Shown here in pieces: positions 54,523 to 64,000 of a stretch of 64,000 nt of DNA. Position 1 is the stretch's first letter, and each line of letters begins with the position of its first letter. Origin of the DNA: Chelydra serpentina (Eukaryota > Chordata > Testudines > Chelydridae). Under the pieces are notes generated by a model. It was given only the letters and a program-made list of their open reading frames with translations. It ran no database searches and was not told the origin of the DNA. The stretch is from NCBI GenBank assembly GCA_037349315.1, contig JBAIAC010000010.1, positions 33,086,001 through 33,150,000 on the forward strand, in the 5' to 3' direction. The position numbers were made by a program, and so were the translations under genes.

Positions 54523-55189
54523 GGCCAGATCCAAAGTGCATCTCCCCTTTGTACTAAGGTGTTTCCATGCAGCTCTTCCTACTGGCCTGGTGGAGGAAAC
54601 CAGGCCTTCCCTCTCTTCTGGGTTCCAGTCCAGGGAACCCGTGGTGAGTAGCTAAGGTCTGTTCCCTCAGACCTCTTTCTGCCTCCCTGGATTTCTTCCT
54701 ACCTCAGCCTTCCTTCAGGCTCTTTCCCACAGCCCCTCCCTCCACTTATTGTACATCTGCTTCTCTGTAGTCCTTTCTTCTATTCTTTAGCAACTAGAGA
54801 AACTGCAGAGTTCTTCTCTTCTCTTACTGTAGCCTTTTTCGTATCTGGGCTTCTTCCCTTGATGCTTACCACCCAGCTTCTACCCTAGATGGGCTTCATC
54901 TTCAGATGGGCTTAGCCCACCCACCACATGCCTAATTGAAGTCTCTACTGACAGTGTGGGACACATACCCCATCAACTGGTTCTTCGTAAGTGATGTACT
55001 TGTGCTGGGATCCAAGCTGCACTCTAATCCCCAGTGCTTTGGAGGGTTCCCTTCACATACAGACAGCATTGCTTAACTGGTTAAATGTATTATATAGGTG
55101 ATGACTTTTATGTATTATATAAGTAGTGACTTGAGGTCAACATACTACAGTGATGGGATTACAAATGCCATAGGCAGACAGATATAGTA
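54523..55189. other. No gene
   Basis: Continues the sequence interrupted by the hAT element; pyrimidine-rich, no gene. Confidence 0.45.
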
Positions 55190-55192
55190 TTA

Positions 55193-55478
55193 GGGTATGT
55201 CTATACTTACCCATCGCGTCGGAGGCGCGGGATCGATGTTCTGGGTTCGATTTATCGCGTCTTGTCAAGACGCGATAAATCGAACCAGGAAGTGCTCCGC
55301 CGTCGACGCTGGTAATCCAGCTCGACGAGCGGAGTAGGCGGAGTCGACGGGGGAGCCTGCGCGCCGCGTCTGGACCACAGGTAAGTTTGAACTAAGGTAC
55401 TTCGACTTCAGCTACGTTATTAACGTAGCTGAAGTTGCGTATCTTAGTTCGATAGGGGGGGTTAGTGTAGACCTAGCC
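55193..55478. mobile_element. Harbinger MITE (286 bp) with perfect internal hairpins
   Basis: The ends GGGTATGTCTATACTTA and, in reverse complement, GGCTAGGTCTACACTAA are flanked by TTA at 55190-55192 and 55479-55481. A perfect 21-bp inverted repeat with a 1-base loop is at 55244-55286, and a perfect 14-bp one at 55406-55434, extended by imperfect pairing. The high CpG content suggests a young copy. Relative at 14665-14960. Confidence 0.92.
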
Positions 55479-55481
55479 TTA

Positions 55482-56255
55482 GTCATCACCAGAAGCAAAG
55501 TACTGGATTAGCTGGAGGACCAAATGATTAACCATACTGGATCAATTTAGGCTCATTGCACTGTTGGTAGATTTAGCAACTCTTTAATTCACTGTCTTGT
55601 CTAAATGTGACTAGACTTGATTAAGCTCTGAAAAATAATCTGAGTGGGAGCAGTGTTCCCACTGGTATGAAAAATATTCTCAAGATTTCTTTTAATTGCA
55701 CTATGGAGCTTGTATACAACTCAGTATTTAGAGAGCATGCATGGTACACAAAATCTATAATTATGTAGTGATTTTCTGCTTTGTTTCATTTTTTGCCAAT
55801 GAGTTGGACTTTACTGTGGCATGGCTTTTAGCATGGAGCACCCACATTTACAATACAGTAGCACTGGATTGTTTTCTTTGTAGAGAAAGTGGGTATCATT
55901 TACATTATTGTTCCTCGTTTCTAGGGTGACCAGATAGCAACTGTGAAAAAAACGGGACAGGGATGACCTATGTGAAATGACTTGATCCTTTCAGTCTAGT
56001 TTCACATTACAAAAATACACCATAAAAATGAGCGTCCCTCGTTGAATGGATTAACAGCTTATCTGTACATAGAGGGTTATCTTCCTTCTTGGAACCTTGG
56101 TTCTCCTTCCAAGTCGAGGTTGCCCAGACATCAGAAGAAAATCCAGGGCTGGCAGGGCTGACAAGAAGAAGGTGTTTTATAAAGTTTAAAAGGAACAAAA
56201 GAAACCTAGCAATATTACAGCTCTATAATTAATGCCAGGCAACTGATTTTATGTA
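55482..56255. other. No gene; mostly unique DNA
   Basis: A possible hAT start fragment (AGGGTGACCAGATAGCAACT) is at 55923-55970. Otherwise nothing. Confidence 0.45.
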
Positions 56256-57393
56256 AAATAGGTCTTGTCAAACAAACCTGATTTTATTCTTTGAAGAGAC
56301 TATGAGTTTGGTAAATAAAGGTAACTGTGTAGATGATTTATATTTAGACTTTTGTAAGGCATATCTCAAAAATACTTGTCAATGGGGAACCATCAGCGAA
56401 TGGTGGTGTTTCTAGTAAGGTTCTGCAGGATCAGTACTAGGCCCTACGCTATTCCACATTTTCATCAATGATCTGGAAGTAAATATAAATCACTGCTGAC
56501 AAAATTTGCAAATGACACAAAGATTGGCAGAGTGGTGAATAATGAGGAGGATAGGTCTGGATCATTCGGTAAGCCGGGGCCATTCAAATAAAATGCATTT
56601 TAAAAAAGCCAAATGCCAAGTAATACATCTAGGAACAAGGAATGCAGGCCATACCTACAGAGATGGGGGACTGTATCCTGGAAAGCAGTGAGTCTGAAAA
56701 GAATTTACGGATGTAGTAGACCCCGAATCTCACCATGAGCTCCCAGTGTGATGCTGTGGCAAAAAAGGGATAATGCAACCCTTGGATGTATTAACAGGGG
56801 AGTTGGGAAGTGATTTTACCTCTAGATATGGCATTGGTGAGATCAATACCAGAATCCAGTTCTGGTGTTCATGTTTTGAAAGGATGTTGAAAAATTGTAG
56901 TGTATGCAGAAAAGGGCCACAAAATTGATTTGAAGGCTGGATAAAATGCCTTACAGTGGAAGATTTAAAGATCTGTTTAGTTTATCAAAAAGAAGATTGA
57001 GAGGTGACTTGATTAGTGTTTAAGTACCTTCACGGGAAGAAAATACCAGGCACTAAAGGGCTCTTTAATCTAGAGGAGACAGGCATAACAAGAACCAATG
57101 GCCGGGAAGCTGAAGCCAGACAAATTTGAATTGGAAATTAGGCACATTATTTTTAAAACAGTGAGAGTGATTAACAAATTACCAATGAAAGAGGTGGATT
57201 CTCCATCTCTTGATGGCTTCAGATCAAGATTGGATGCCTTTCTGGAAGATAAGCTTTAGCCAAATATATTATGCTTTAGTCAGACATAGTTACTGGGCTC
57301 AGTACAGTGGTAACTGAGTGAACTTTAAGGGCCTTGAAATACAGGAGGTCACACTAGATGATCTAATGGTCCTTTCTGGCCTTAAACTCTATG
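56256..57393 (+). mobile_element. Old CR1 LINE, plus strand
   Basis: Nucleotide-level match to CR1 RT-to-3'-end: GGATCAGTACTAGGCCCTAC, CATTTTCATCAATGATCTGG, AATTTGCAAATGACACAAAG (the region of the catalytic box), GCCACAAAATTGATTTGAAG, and the 3' end GGTCCTTTCTGGCCTTAAAC. All frames are broken. Confidence 0.8.
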
Positions 57394-57663
57394 ACAACAT
57401 CTCTTATTCTTCCCTTTATGAAGAAAGTTTCCATTAGAGTAGGTGGCAGTTTCTGGATTATGATGATAAATCACTGTAGAAATAGACAACAGCAAGCAAG
57501 AAAGAAGGAGATGATTATCACTGAGCTTCCCTGTTCATGTCAGAATGGTTTATTTTTGCCCCTCTTGATAATCTTTGAAATCTCAAAACGGGCAAATAGA
57601 TCGGCTGTTTCCTGAATCTTGCAGCAGTAAGCAATGGCAGGTTAGGGTGTGCATTGCTTGATA

Positions 57664-57942
57664 CAGGGCCGGCGCGCCCACTAGGCGACCCTAGGCTGTC
57701 GCCTAGGGTGCCGGGAGCCGGGGTGGGTGGCTGGCCGTGGTTGCCTCCCGCCCTCCCGGCTCCGTGGCTGAGCTGGGAGCTGAGGGGGGCGCCGCGGGTG
57801 GGGGGAGGCTGCCGCGGGTAGGGGGGCTGAGCTGCCAGCTGCAGGGCGGGGGGGAGGGAGGAAGTGTTAGCTAGGGGAGGGGGCGCAGGGCTGGTGCAAG
57901 GAAGTTTCGCCTAGGGCACGAAACTTCCTTGCACCGGCCCTG
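57664..57942. mobile_element. Nonautonomous hAT element (279 bp)
   Basis: The ends CAGGGCCGGCGCGCC and, in reverse complement, CAGGGCCGGTGCAAG are flanked by a perfect 8-bp duplication GCTTGATA (57656-57663 and 57943-57950). Confidence 0.9.
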
Positions 57943-57950
57943 GCTTGATA

Positions 57951-59225
57951 TATTTTAGTGTGGTGTGAGGCCCCGGGCCTAAAGTTAAGGGATTTCAATG
58001 AACTGAAAGTGCACCAATAGCCATGTAATGTAAATCTTATTGTGGCTTATTGCTGGTACAGTATGTTAAGAAATGGCAGCAGATATTTTGGAACATTAAC
58101 AAGTTTAATTTGAAAAAGAAGAAATCTTATGTAGGTATCACTATGCCAGAAAAAATAGTTGCTTATGAAAACAAATTAAAGGGCCTATTTCAGCTCTCCC
58201 ACCAGTTTTACACTGAAATAACTCCTCTGACCATGGGGAATTGCTCAGGTTCTAAACGGAGGTAATGTGGAGGAAACCAAGCACAGATTATTTAAGAGCA
58301 GGAGCCTGAGTTGATCTCATACTAGTTTTATTTCAGTGGAGTAACATTTGGTTTATAGTGTGGACAAGAGGTCAGAAAGAGGCCAGAAGAGTCACTTTGC
58401 AATCATCTGTACTGGGTAGCATCAAACCAGTGATGGGGATGCTAACAGCAGCATTAATTGGATAGCAGATAGGCTGTTGGTCAAAAATGCTTTTCATTTA
58501 GATAAGAAGCAAGGTTTACCCAGGCCTGTGCTAGATTGGGTGATCCTAGATCCCATATAATCTGGTAAAAATAAGATTATTTAAAGCAGTAACTGAAAGC
58601 AAGAAAATTTCATTTTTTTAAATGTATTGATGCCCCAAGTTGGGTCATTTGTGGGGACTGAATCTTTTTCTAAAACAATGGTAAATTAACTTAGGGAAGA
58701 GTTAAAGCAGGTACAGTTAACGTTTATATGACTAATTGATGTGGGATGCAGTATCCTGGCCAGGGATTTTATTTTTGTTCCATTGGTGTCTGTGATGGTG
58801 CATCTTCTCCCACTTCCCAATCAGGAAAAGGCTAACAAACAGCTCTGGGATCAATCAACACTAAATAGTTATACTTACAGAGCCTGCCCTGCTCCACTTG
58901 GAAAAATTAGCTTAAAAGGGAGAGTTTGTCACTGGAACGGGAGGCAACCAATCTTCATAAACAAGATTTTTTTTTAACCACTTGGAGACTGAGCACCCCG
59001 AGAGCTGGAAGGACTTTTTGAAGGAGGACAGGTCTCTGATAATTCCCAAATGTGACTAAAAAGAGCCCAGCCTATGTGGTACCTAAAGAGAGAAAAAGAC
59101 ATGACAACTTAATGAAATAAAGGAGAAGATGAGTTTCAGAAAGTGAAGATACCATGTGATCCCAACTGTTAGTCCTGTCGTTAGCAAGCATCGAAGCCTA
59201 TTCCCAATATAAATATTAAAATAAT
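57951..59225. other. No gene; unique DNA
   Basis: No gene recognised. ORFs at 58050 and 58741 lack domains. Confidence 0.5.
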
Positions 59226-59350
59226 ACTTTGCATTTCTTTTGGGAATTCTATCTAAGGATGTCCATGCCCTTTACAATCAGTAATTAATTTAGCCTCATT
59301 AGCGTGCCTGTGAGGTAGGTGAATATTATTTCAATTTTACAAATGGGAAA
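59226..59350 (-). repeat. MIR-like or other ancient SINE fragment
   Basis: GCGTGCCTGTGAGGTAGGTG and TTTTACAAATGGGAAAAGTG match a common ancient repeat phrase. Decayed. Confidence 0.5.
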
Positions 59351-59913
59351 AGTGAGACAGTCAACATCTGACTACTCAATGTTAAACAAACAGAGCGGGG
59401 GAGAAAATGAGATGGGAGGAAGTTGACATATAGACTTGCTCCATATTCTCTGTGTGGTGCAGAGTGACCCTAGAAAAGGGATGTCTGAGAGACCAAAACC
59501 CAACATACAGTGACTTTGATCATCTTGTCTAGGATTAAACCCCCAAAATTACAGAAATGGTTCCAGGGAGTTTCCCAGCATTCCATCACACAGCTATCTT
59601 TAGAATGCCCTAATATAGCTCCAGACTGAAGAATTTGTTTGTTCCTTTTTCTGAAACTGCTGCTCCATGAGTCCCTGCTTCACCCAATTCAAAACAATAG
59701 AGTGCTTTGAGTGCAGAAGTTTAAAGCCCTGGCCCTTTCCACATCCATAGATAACCGCTGACTACTTGCCAGTTTCTACTGACCTCCATCATTATCACTC
59801 TCCATGTTAGATTTAAACCCATGAAATCTATATACCTATTATTTCTAGAGCATCCATCACTATATTATCTATACACAGTTTTCTTCATTCTTTCATAAGA
59901 TATTTAGAAAATC
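59351..59913. other. No gene; unique DNA
   Basis: Nothing recognised. Confidence 0.5.
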
Positions 59914-59925
59914 TATACTAGGCTA

Positions 59926-60310
59926 CACAGTGGTAGCTGTGTTAGGCTGTATCCTCAAAAAGAATGAGGAGTACTTGTGGCACCTTAGAGACTAACAAAT
60001 TTATTTGGGCATAAACTTTTGTGGGCTAAAGTCCACTTCATCAGATGCATAGAGTGGAATATACAGTAGGAAGATATATATATATATATATATACAGAGT
60101 ATGAAAAGATGGGGGGTGCCATACCAACTCTAAGGGATTAATCAATTAGTGAAGTTTTCTTATACTGTTACTCACACCTTCTTGCCAACTGTTTGTAATG
60201 GGCCATCCTGATTATCACTACAAAAGTTTTTTTTTCTCCTGCTGATAATAGCTCACCTTAATTGATTAATCTCTTAGAGTTGGTATGGCAACCCCCATCT
60301 TTTCATCTTC

Positions 60311-60379
<69 letters not shown>

Positions 60380-60491
60380 TCCTACTGTATTTTCCACTCC
60401 ATGCATCTGATGAAGTGGGCTTTAGCCCACAAAAGCTTATGCACAAATAAATTTGTTAGTCTCTAAGATGCCACAAGTACTCCTTGTTCTT
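59926..60491. mobile_element. Fold-back Penelope-like element (566 bp)
   Basis: Two inverted tail arms meet near 60210. A 12-bp duplication TATACTAGGCTA stands at 59914-59925 and 60492-60503. Both arms have an AT dinucleotide tract at the matching place, short on the left (about 60074-60094) and long on the right (60315-60377). Confidence 0.88.
60315..60377. repeat. (TA)n microsatellite, 63 bp
   Basis: About 31 TA units inside the right arm of a Penelope fold-back. Confidence 0.92.
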
Positions 60492-60503
60492 TATACTAGG
60501 CTA

Positions 60504-61630
60504 ATTTTTCTACTGTTTACAGAAGAAGTCCTGATATGATTTATTTAAATTATATACAAAACTGAAAAGATTTATTTGTACCACATAGAAGGTTAAACAC
60601 AGTAAAGGAAACATTATGACAAACGAATATTATGAAATAAACCACAATACTGAGAACTAGATTAGAGGCATTGGTAATGCAAGGAGGAAAAGAAGCTATA
60701 AAGAACACAAAAAGAGATAAAGCCTAACTGCTCTTGTCACCCTTTAGCTTTGATAGGAGTTTAACTTGAATAAGGCATGTGTAAACAGTATATACATTAT
60801 ACATATAAAAGTAAATATACAACCTCATTCTTTTGGGGACCTCATCTAGAGACCTTGGTGTCTCTGGCAGCTGAGAGCACTGGAATCCTGGGTGAAAGCA
60901 AGCCGAAGCACTGTTTCCCTATATAAACCATCAGACCTCCCTCACTTGCCCAAGCTCTCTGAGACGCTTCAGTGGAGACAAGTGACATTATCCAGGCTTT
61001 CCCTAATGGTCTCACATAAAATCACAGAACTTCAGCTTGGTGCTGGATGCATTTTTACATACTAAATGGTGCTTTCTTTAGTACCTCTTGGGTGTCAAAC
61101 AATTCCTTTTGTGAACTACGAGTAGGCCCTAGGGTAGATACAATTCTGGGATAATTAGAAATTCTCTTGTTTTCATCACGTGAAATCAAGTGTACAAGTC
61201 CGGAGTCATTATTCTCTCCATTACAGCAATACCAGTTTCTGCCTAGTCTCAAATGCAGGTCTACACACTGAATAAGGGATTAAAACATTTAAAAAAAGCA
61301 AGCCACCTGAAAAATATGTTGTGTAATGATACAACGAAGAGTAAGAGTTTAGTTGGCATTTGTAGTAACAGTGTGGCCCTTTCTCACAATTTTGGCCCCT
61401 GCTCTAGGCAGCCTCATGATAACACGAAAAGTTCCAGGAAAGTTTCAGACCAGCCAAGGGGAAAACCCCCTCCAATTGGCTGCCTTCCCCACTTCCCTGC
61501 GTCCCGAGGAAGAACAGCCCATCATAGCTGCAGCAGGAGGCCAAAGAATCCATAGAAGTGTATGGGTAGTGGAGCAGAGAGAGGGAGCAGCTGATATCAT
61601 TGGCATGAAGGGGAATAGGGGAAGATGAAA
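60504..61630. other. No gene; unique DNA
   Basis: Nothing recognised; ORFs at 61253-61628 run into the next hAT element. Confidence 0.5.
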
Positions 61631-61638
61631 CAAAGAGC

Positions 61639-61941
61639 CAGGGGTGGCTCCAGGCACCAGCGCAGCAAGCACGTGCCTGGGGCGGCAAGCCACAGGGGGC
61701 AGCATGACAGTTGCTGAGAGGGTGGCAGTCAGGCAGCCTTCGGTGGCGTTTCTGGGGGAGGTCTGCCGGTCCCGCGGCTTTGGCGGCAATTTGGCGGCGG
61801 GCACGCCGATGGTGCAGGACCAGCGGATCACCTGCAGAAATGCTGCCGAATCCGTGTGACCAGCGGACCGCCCACAGGCGTGCCGCCGAAGGCCACCTGA
61901 CTGCCATGCTTGGGGTGGCAAAAATCATAGAGCCGCCCCTG
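61639..61941. mobile_element. Nonautonomous hAT element (303 bp)
   Basis: The ends CAGGGGTGGCTCCAGG and, in reverse complement, CAGGGGCGGCTCTATG are flanked by a perfect 8-bp duplication CAAAGAGC (61631-61638 and 61942-61949). The minus-strand ORFs of 158 and 174 codons crossing it are compositional. Confidence 0.92.
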
Positions 61942-61949
61942 CAAAGAGC

Positions 61950-62350
61950 CCAGCAGCAAAAAGCAACCTTGCTCCCTCCTCCCTTCTTGTGAAAATAGAG
62001 TGGTTCTCTGCACTCCTCTCTCCTCCTCCCCTCCTCTCTATCCCAATACCACCAGGCCTGGGAAGGGGGAGAAGCAGAGCCCTGCTGGAGGTAGTGTGTA
62101 CACCAGGCCAGTTGGGGGTGTAAGAATCCCAGGAGCTGACATACTGCCTGGCCTTGTAAATCTGGGATACAAGGGGCAGAAGTGAGGGCTGACAGGGGGT
62201 ACAGAAATAATTAGCTGGTAGTTTGGGAACTAGCTCCAAGCTCCATACCATCAGGCAACACTCAGACACATTTGTATCAACTTTACTGCTTGGTTCTTTG
62301 GATACATCCAGCACTTCAAACAAACGAACAGTTCCCCCCAAAACTCCACC
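61950..62350. other. No gene; unique DNA
   Basis: Nothing recognised. Confidence 0.45.
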
Positions 62351-62354
62351 GCAA

Positions 62355-63380
62355 GTCTCTGAGCCTGGGTCAACTGACTTGGGTTTGTGCTACAGAGCTA
62401 AAATTAGCCATGTGCAGGGCCAGCGCGCCCACTGGGTGGGGAGGCGGGTGTCACGGAGTCACTGGGTGATACTCTGTAACTACTCCATACGAAGCCAGTC
62501 AGGACTCTGGTGTAGCATGCCTCCCCTCTCTGAGCATAGTGTCACCAGGGCAAGAAGCTTACACAGCTTCGACCTTCCTGGGTCTGACCTCGGAGCATTC
62601 AGCATCCCCTTCCTCACCATGCGCTTCCTGCAGCAAGTCCGCCTGGGCGGGGCTCCTGGGGAAGCCAGAGAGCCCTGCACCCCAACACCGCAGTCAGACG
62701 TGACTCTCAGCCAGCCAGTAAAACAGAAGGTGTATTATTCGACCGGAACACAGCATAGACCAGAACTTGTTAGCACATAAATCAGTGACTTTCAGCCATG
62801 TCCATCTTGGGGAGTCCTGGGCCAGATGCCCTGGACTCCCCCTCTTCCAGTCCCCCCAAGCAGACTGCCAGCTTCCAGCAACCCGACCTCAGACACCCCT
62901 GTTGCTCCTCCTCCTTCTGTTTGTCTCCCTTCCCAGTCACCTGGTCCTCACCTGGTTGCATCCCCCTCTTGGGTCTCAGGTTATGAAGGGCACCGGTCAT
63001 AGCATATGTACAGGCAGCTGGAGCAGCCTCATCTGCCCCAGAGGTCTCAGCCAAAGTCACATACCCCTATTCTCACCACCGAGGTATTGGTGCAGCACAC
63101 AGGGAAACTGAGGCACACACAGTATTCATGCAAAACAGTAAAACTCACATAGGCTCAATAGTAAGACTCCTATAAAACATAACAAGGGAAAAATCCCCAC
63201 TTCGTCACAGGGGGTCTCAGAACCCAGGCTCAAGCCTGAATGGGAACATCTATGCTGCTAATTTTAGCCTCATAGCACAGGTCCCACAAGCCTGAGTCAG
63301 TTGACCAGGGCTCTTTGACTCACTGCTGCAGAGGTGGTGGGTTGTTTTGGTTTTTTGGGTGGTTTTTTTCAGTGTAGACC
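62355..63380. mobile_element. Inverted-repeat MITE split by an LTR
   Basis: The left arm (GAGCCTGGGTCAACTGACTT, AGCTAAAATTAGCCATG) is the inverted counterpart of the right arm (CTGCTAATTTTAGCCTCAT, CAAGCCTGAGTCAGTTGACC). The right end TTTTTCAGTGTAGACCTATG is Harbinger-like. A solo LTR at 62449-63209 separates the arms. Confidence 0.6.
62449..63209 (-). mobile_element. Solo LTR, minus strand (761 bp)
   Basis: On the minus strand it starts TGTGACGAAGTGGGGA and ends CCGTGACA. Flanks GCGGG and GGGGG match at 4 of 5. No internal genes; the 185-codon plus-strand ORF is not a recognised gene. Confidence 0.75.
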
Positions 63381-63389
63381 TATGCATGA

Positions 63390-64000
63390 AGCAACATACA
63401 AGCATTTCATAAAGTCTGAACACTAAACAGTGTTAGAAGTACAATACCTGTCTTAACCGAATTAACACACAAGTGAGCTGGACTAGTTTCCAGCAATGAA
63501 TATGTCAGTGCTCGGCTGAGGCCTTAAGCCTTGGCAAGAGCAGGCACCTAGTCTACTAGTGTCACAACACACCCTTTGATAAAAGGTATTTTGCAAGATT
63601 TGGGTTTTGGAGAAGCAAAAGTGTGTGTGAGACAACAAGGTAGCTCAAAGCTGCTCACATGTTTGCAGTGGGCAAGGGAGTTCAACCCTCCGCCCCAAAA
63701 GACAAAAAACCATGATTTCATTTTGTAAATCATGATGGGGGGGGGCGGGGTCTGATGATTTATGAACTTTCAGGGTGTAGGTTTGAATCCCAGTTGAATC
63801 TTATTTCCTGGCTTCTATCGCAAAACCTGGGTGAGGGTATTGAAGGCAAGCAACTTTGTCAGTGCCTCCAGTGGCTACTCTTTTTAAAAAAAAGCTCTGA
63901 AAATTATCATCATTTTAGGACTAATGTAGCCTGGCATGTGTGTTTTAGAAAGAAACCATGCAGCACTATAATTTTATATTAGACAATGGATTACAATAGA
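63390..64000. other. No gene; unique DNA
   Basis: A G-rich run is at about 63735-63750. Nothing else. Confidence 0.5.

Noticed and set aside
61404..61928. 174- and 158-codon minus-strand ORFs
   Set aside because: They run across the boundary of a hAT element with a perfect target duplication, so they cannot be one old gene.
62223..62780. 185-codon plus-strand ORF
   Set aside because: It starts outside and ends inside a solo LTR; no recognisable protein family.

Overview
The window is repeat-rich vertebrate genomic DNA, and everything recognisable fits a turtle (Testudines). It holds many CR1 LINE copies, tRNA-derived SINEs with CR1-like tails (the Cry / tortoise Pol III SINE type), Penelope-like elements with GIY-YIG endonuclease sequence, hAT and PIF/Harbinger DNA transposons, and solo retroviral-type LTRs. 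I see no host protein-coding exon, rRNA, functional tRNA or CRISPR array. All credible coding sequence belongs to mobile elements. The assignment to turtles is an inference from repeat families, not from a host gene.

Layout. 1-1.0 kb: a SINE and unique DNA. 1.02-6.39 kb: a complete PIF/Harbinger element (called E1). 6.4-8.3 kb: mostly unique. 8.3-12.3 kb: CR1, tRNA-like repeat, and a solo LTR that carries a fold-back Penelope-like element. 12.9-19.4 kb: hAT, two Harbinger MITEs, a CR1 with nested SINE, and a MIR/CORE-like SINE. 19.4-22.7 kb: unique. 22.7-32.9 kb: several hAT elements with 8-bp target duplications and Penelope tails separated by unique DNA. 33.4-38.3 kb: a second Harbinger element (E2) in the opposite orientation. 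38.4-39.2 kb: solo LTR. 40.0-43.0 kb: a long CR1 with two internal deletions. 44.1-48.9 kb: nested TIR element, CR1, LTRs and hAT. 49-64 kb: CR1, MITEs, hATs, a fold-back Penelope element, another LTR, and unique DNA.

The most interesting system is the pair of Harbinger elements. Each encodes (i) a 427-codon HARBI1-type DDE transposase, (ii) on the opposite strand a two-exon Myb/SANT-like protein with a coiled-coil tail, and (iii) inside the intron of the Myb gene, antisense to it, a third ORF of exactly 96 codons, about 79% identical between copies, which vaguely resembles a BEN domain. Directly upstream of this third ORF, in both copies, lies a tandem array (7 x 77 bp in E1, 4 x 80 bp in E2) built around a GC-rich dyad. 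The standard two-protein Harbinger model does not include the third ORF or the array. E1 has no internal stop codon in any of the three genes. E2 has one nonsense codon in the transposase and one in the Myb gene, while the third ORF stays open.
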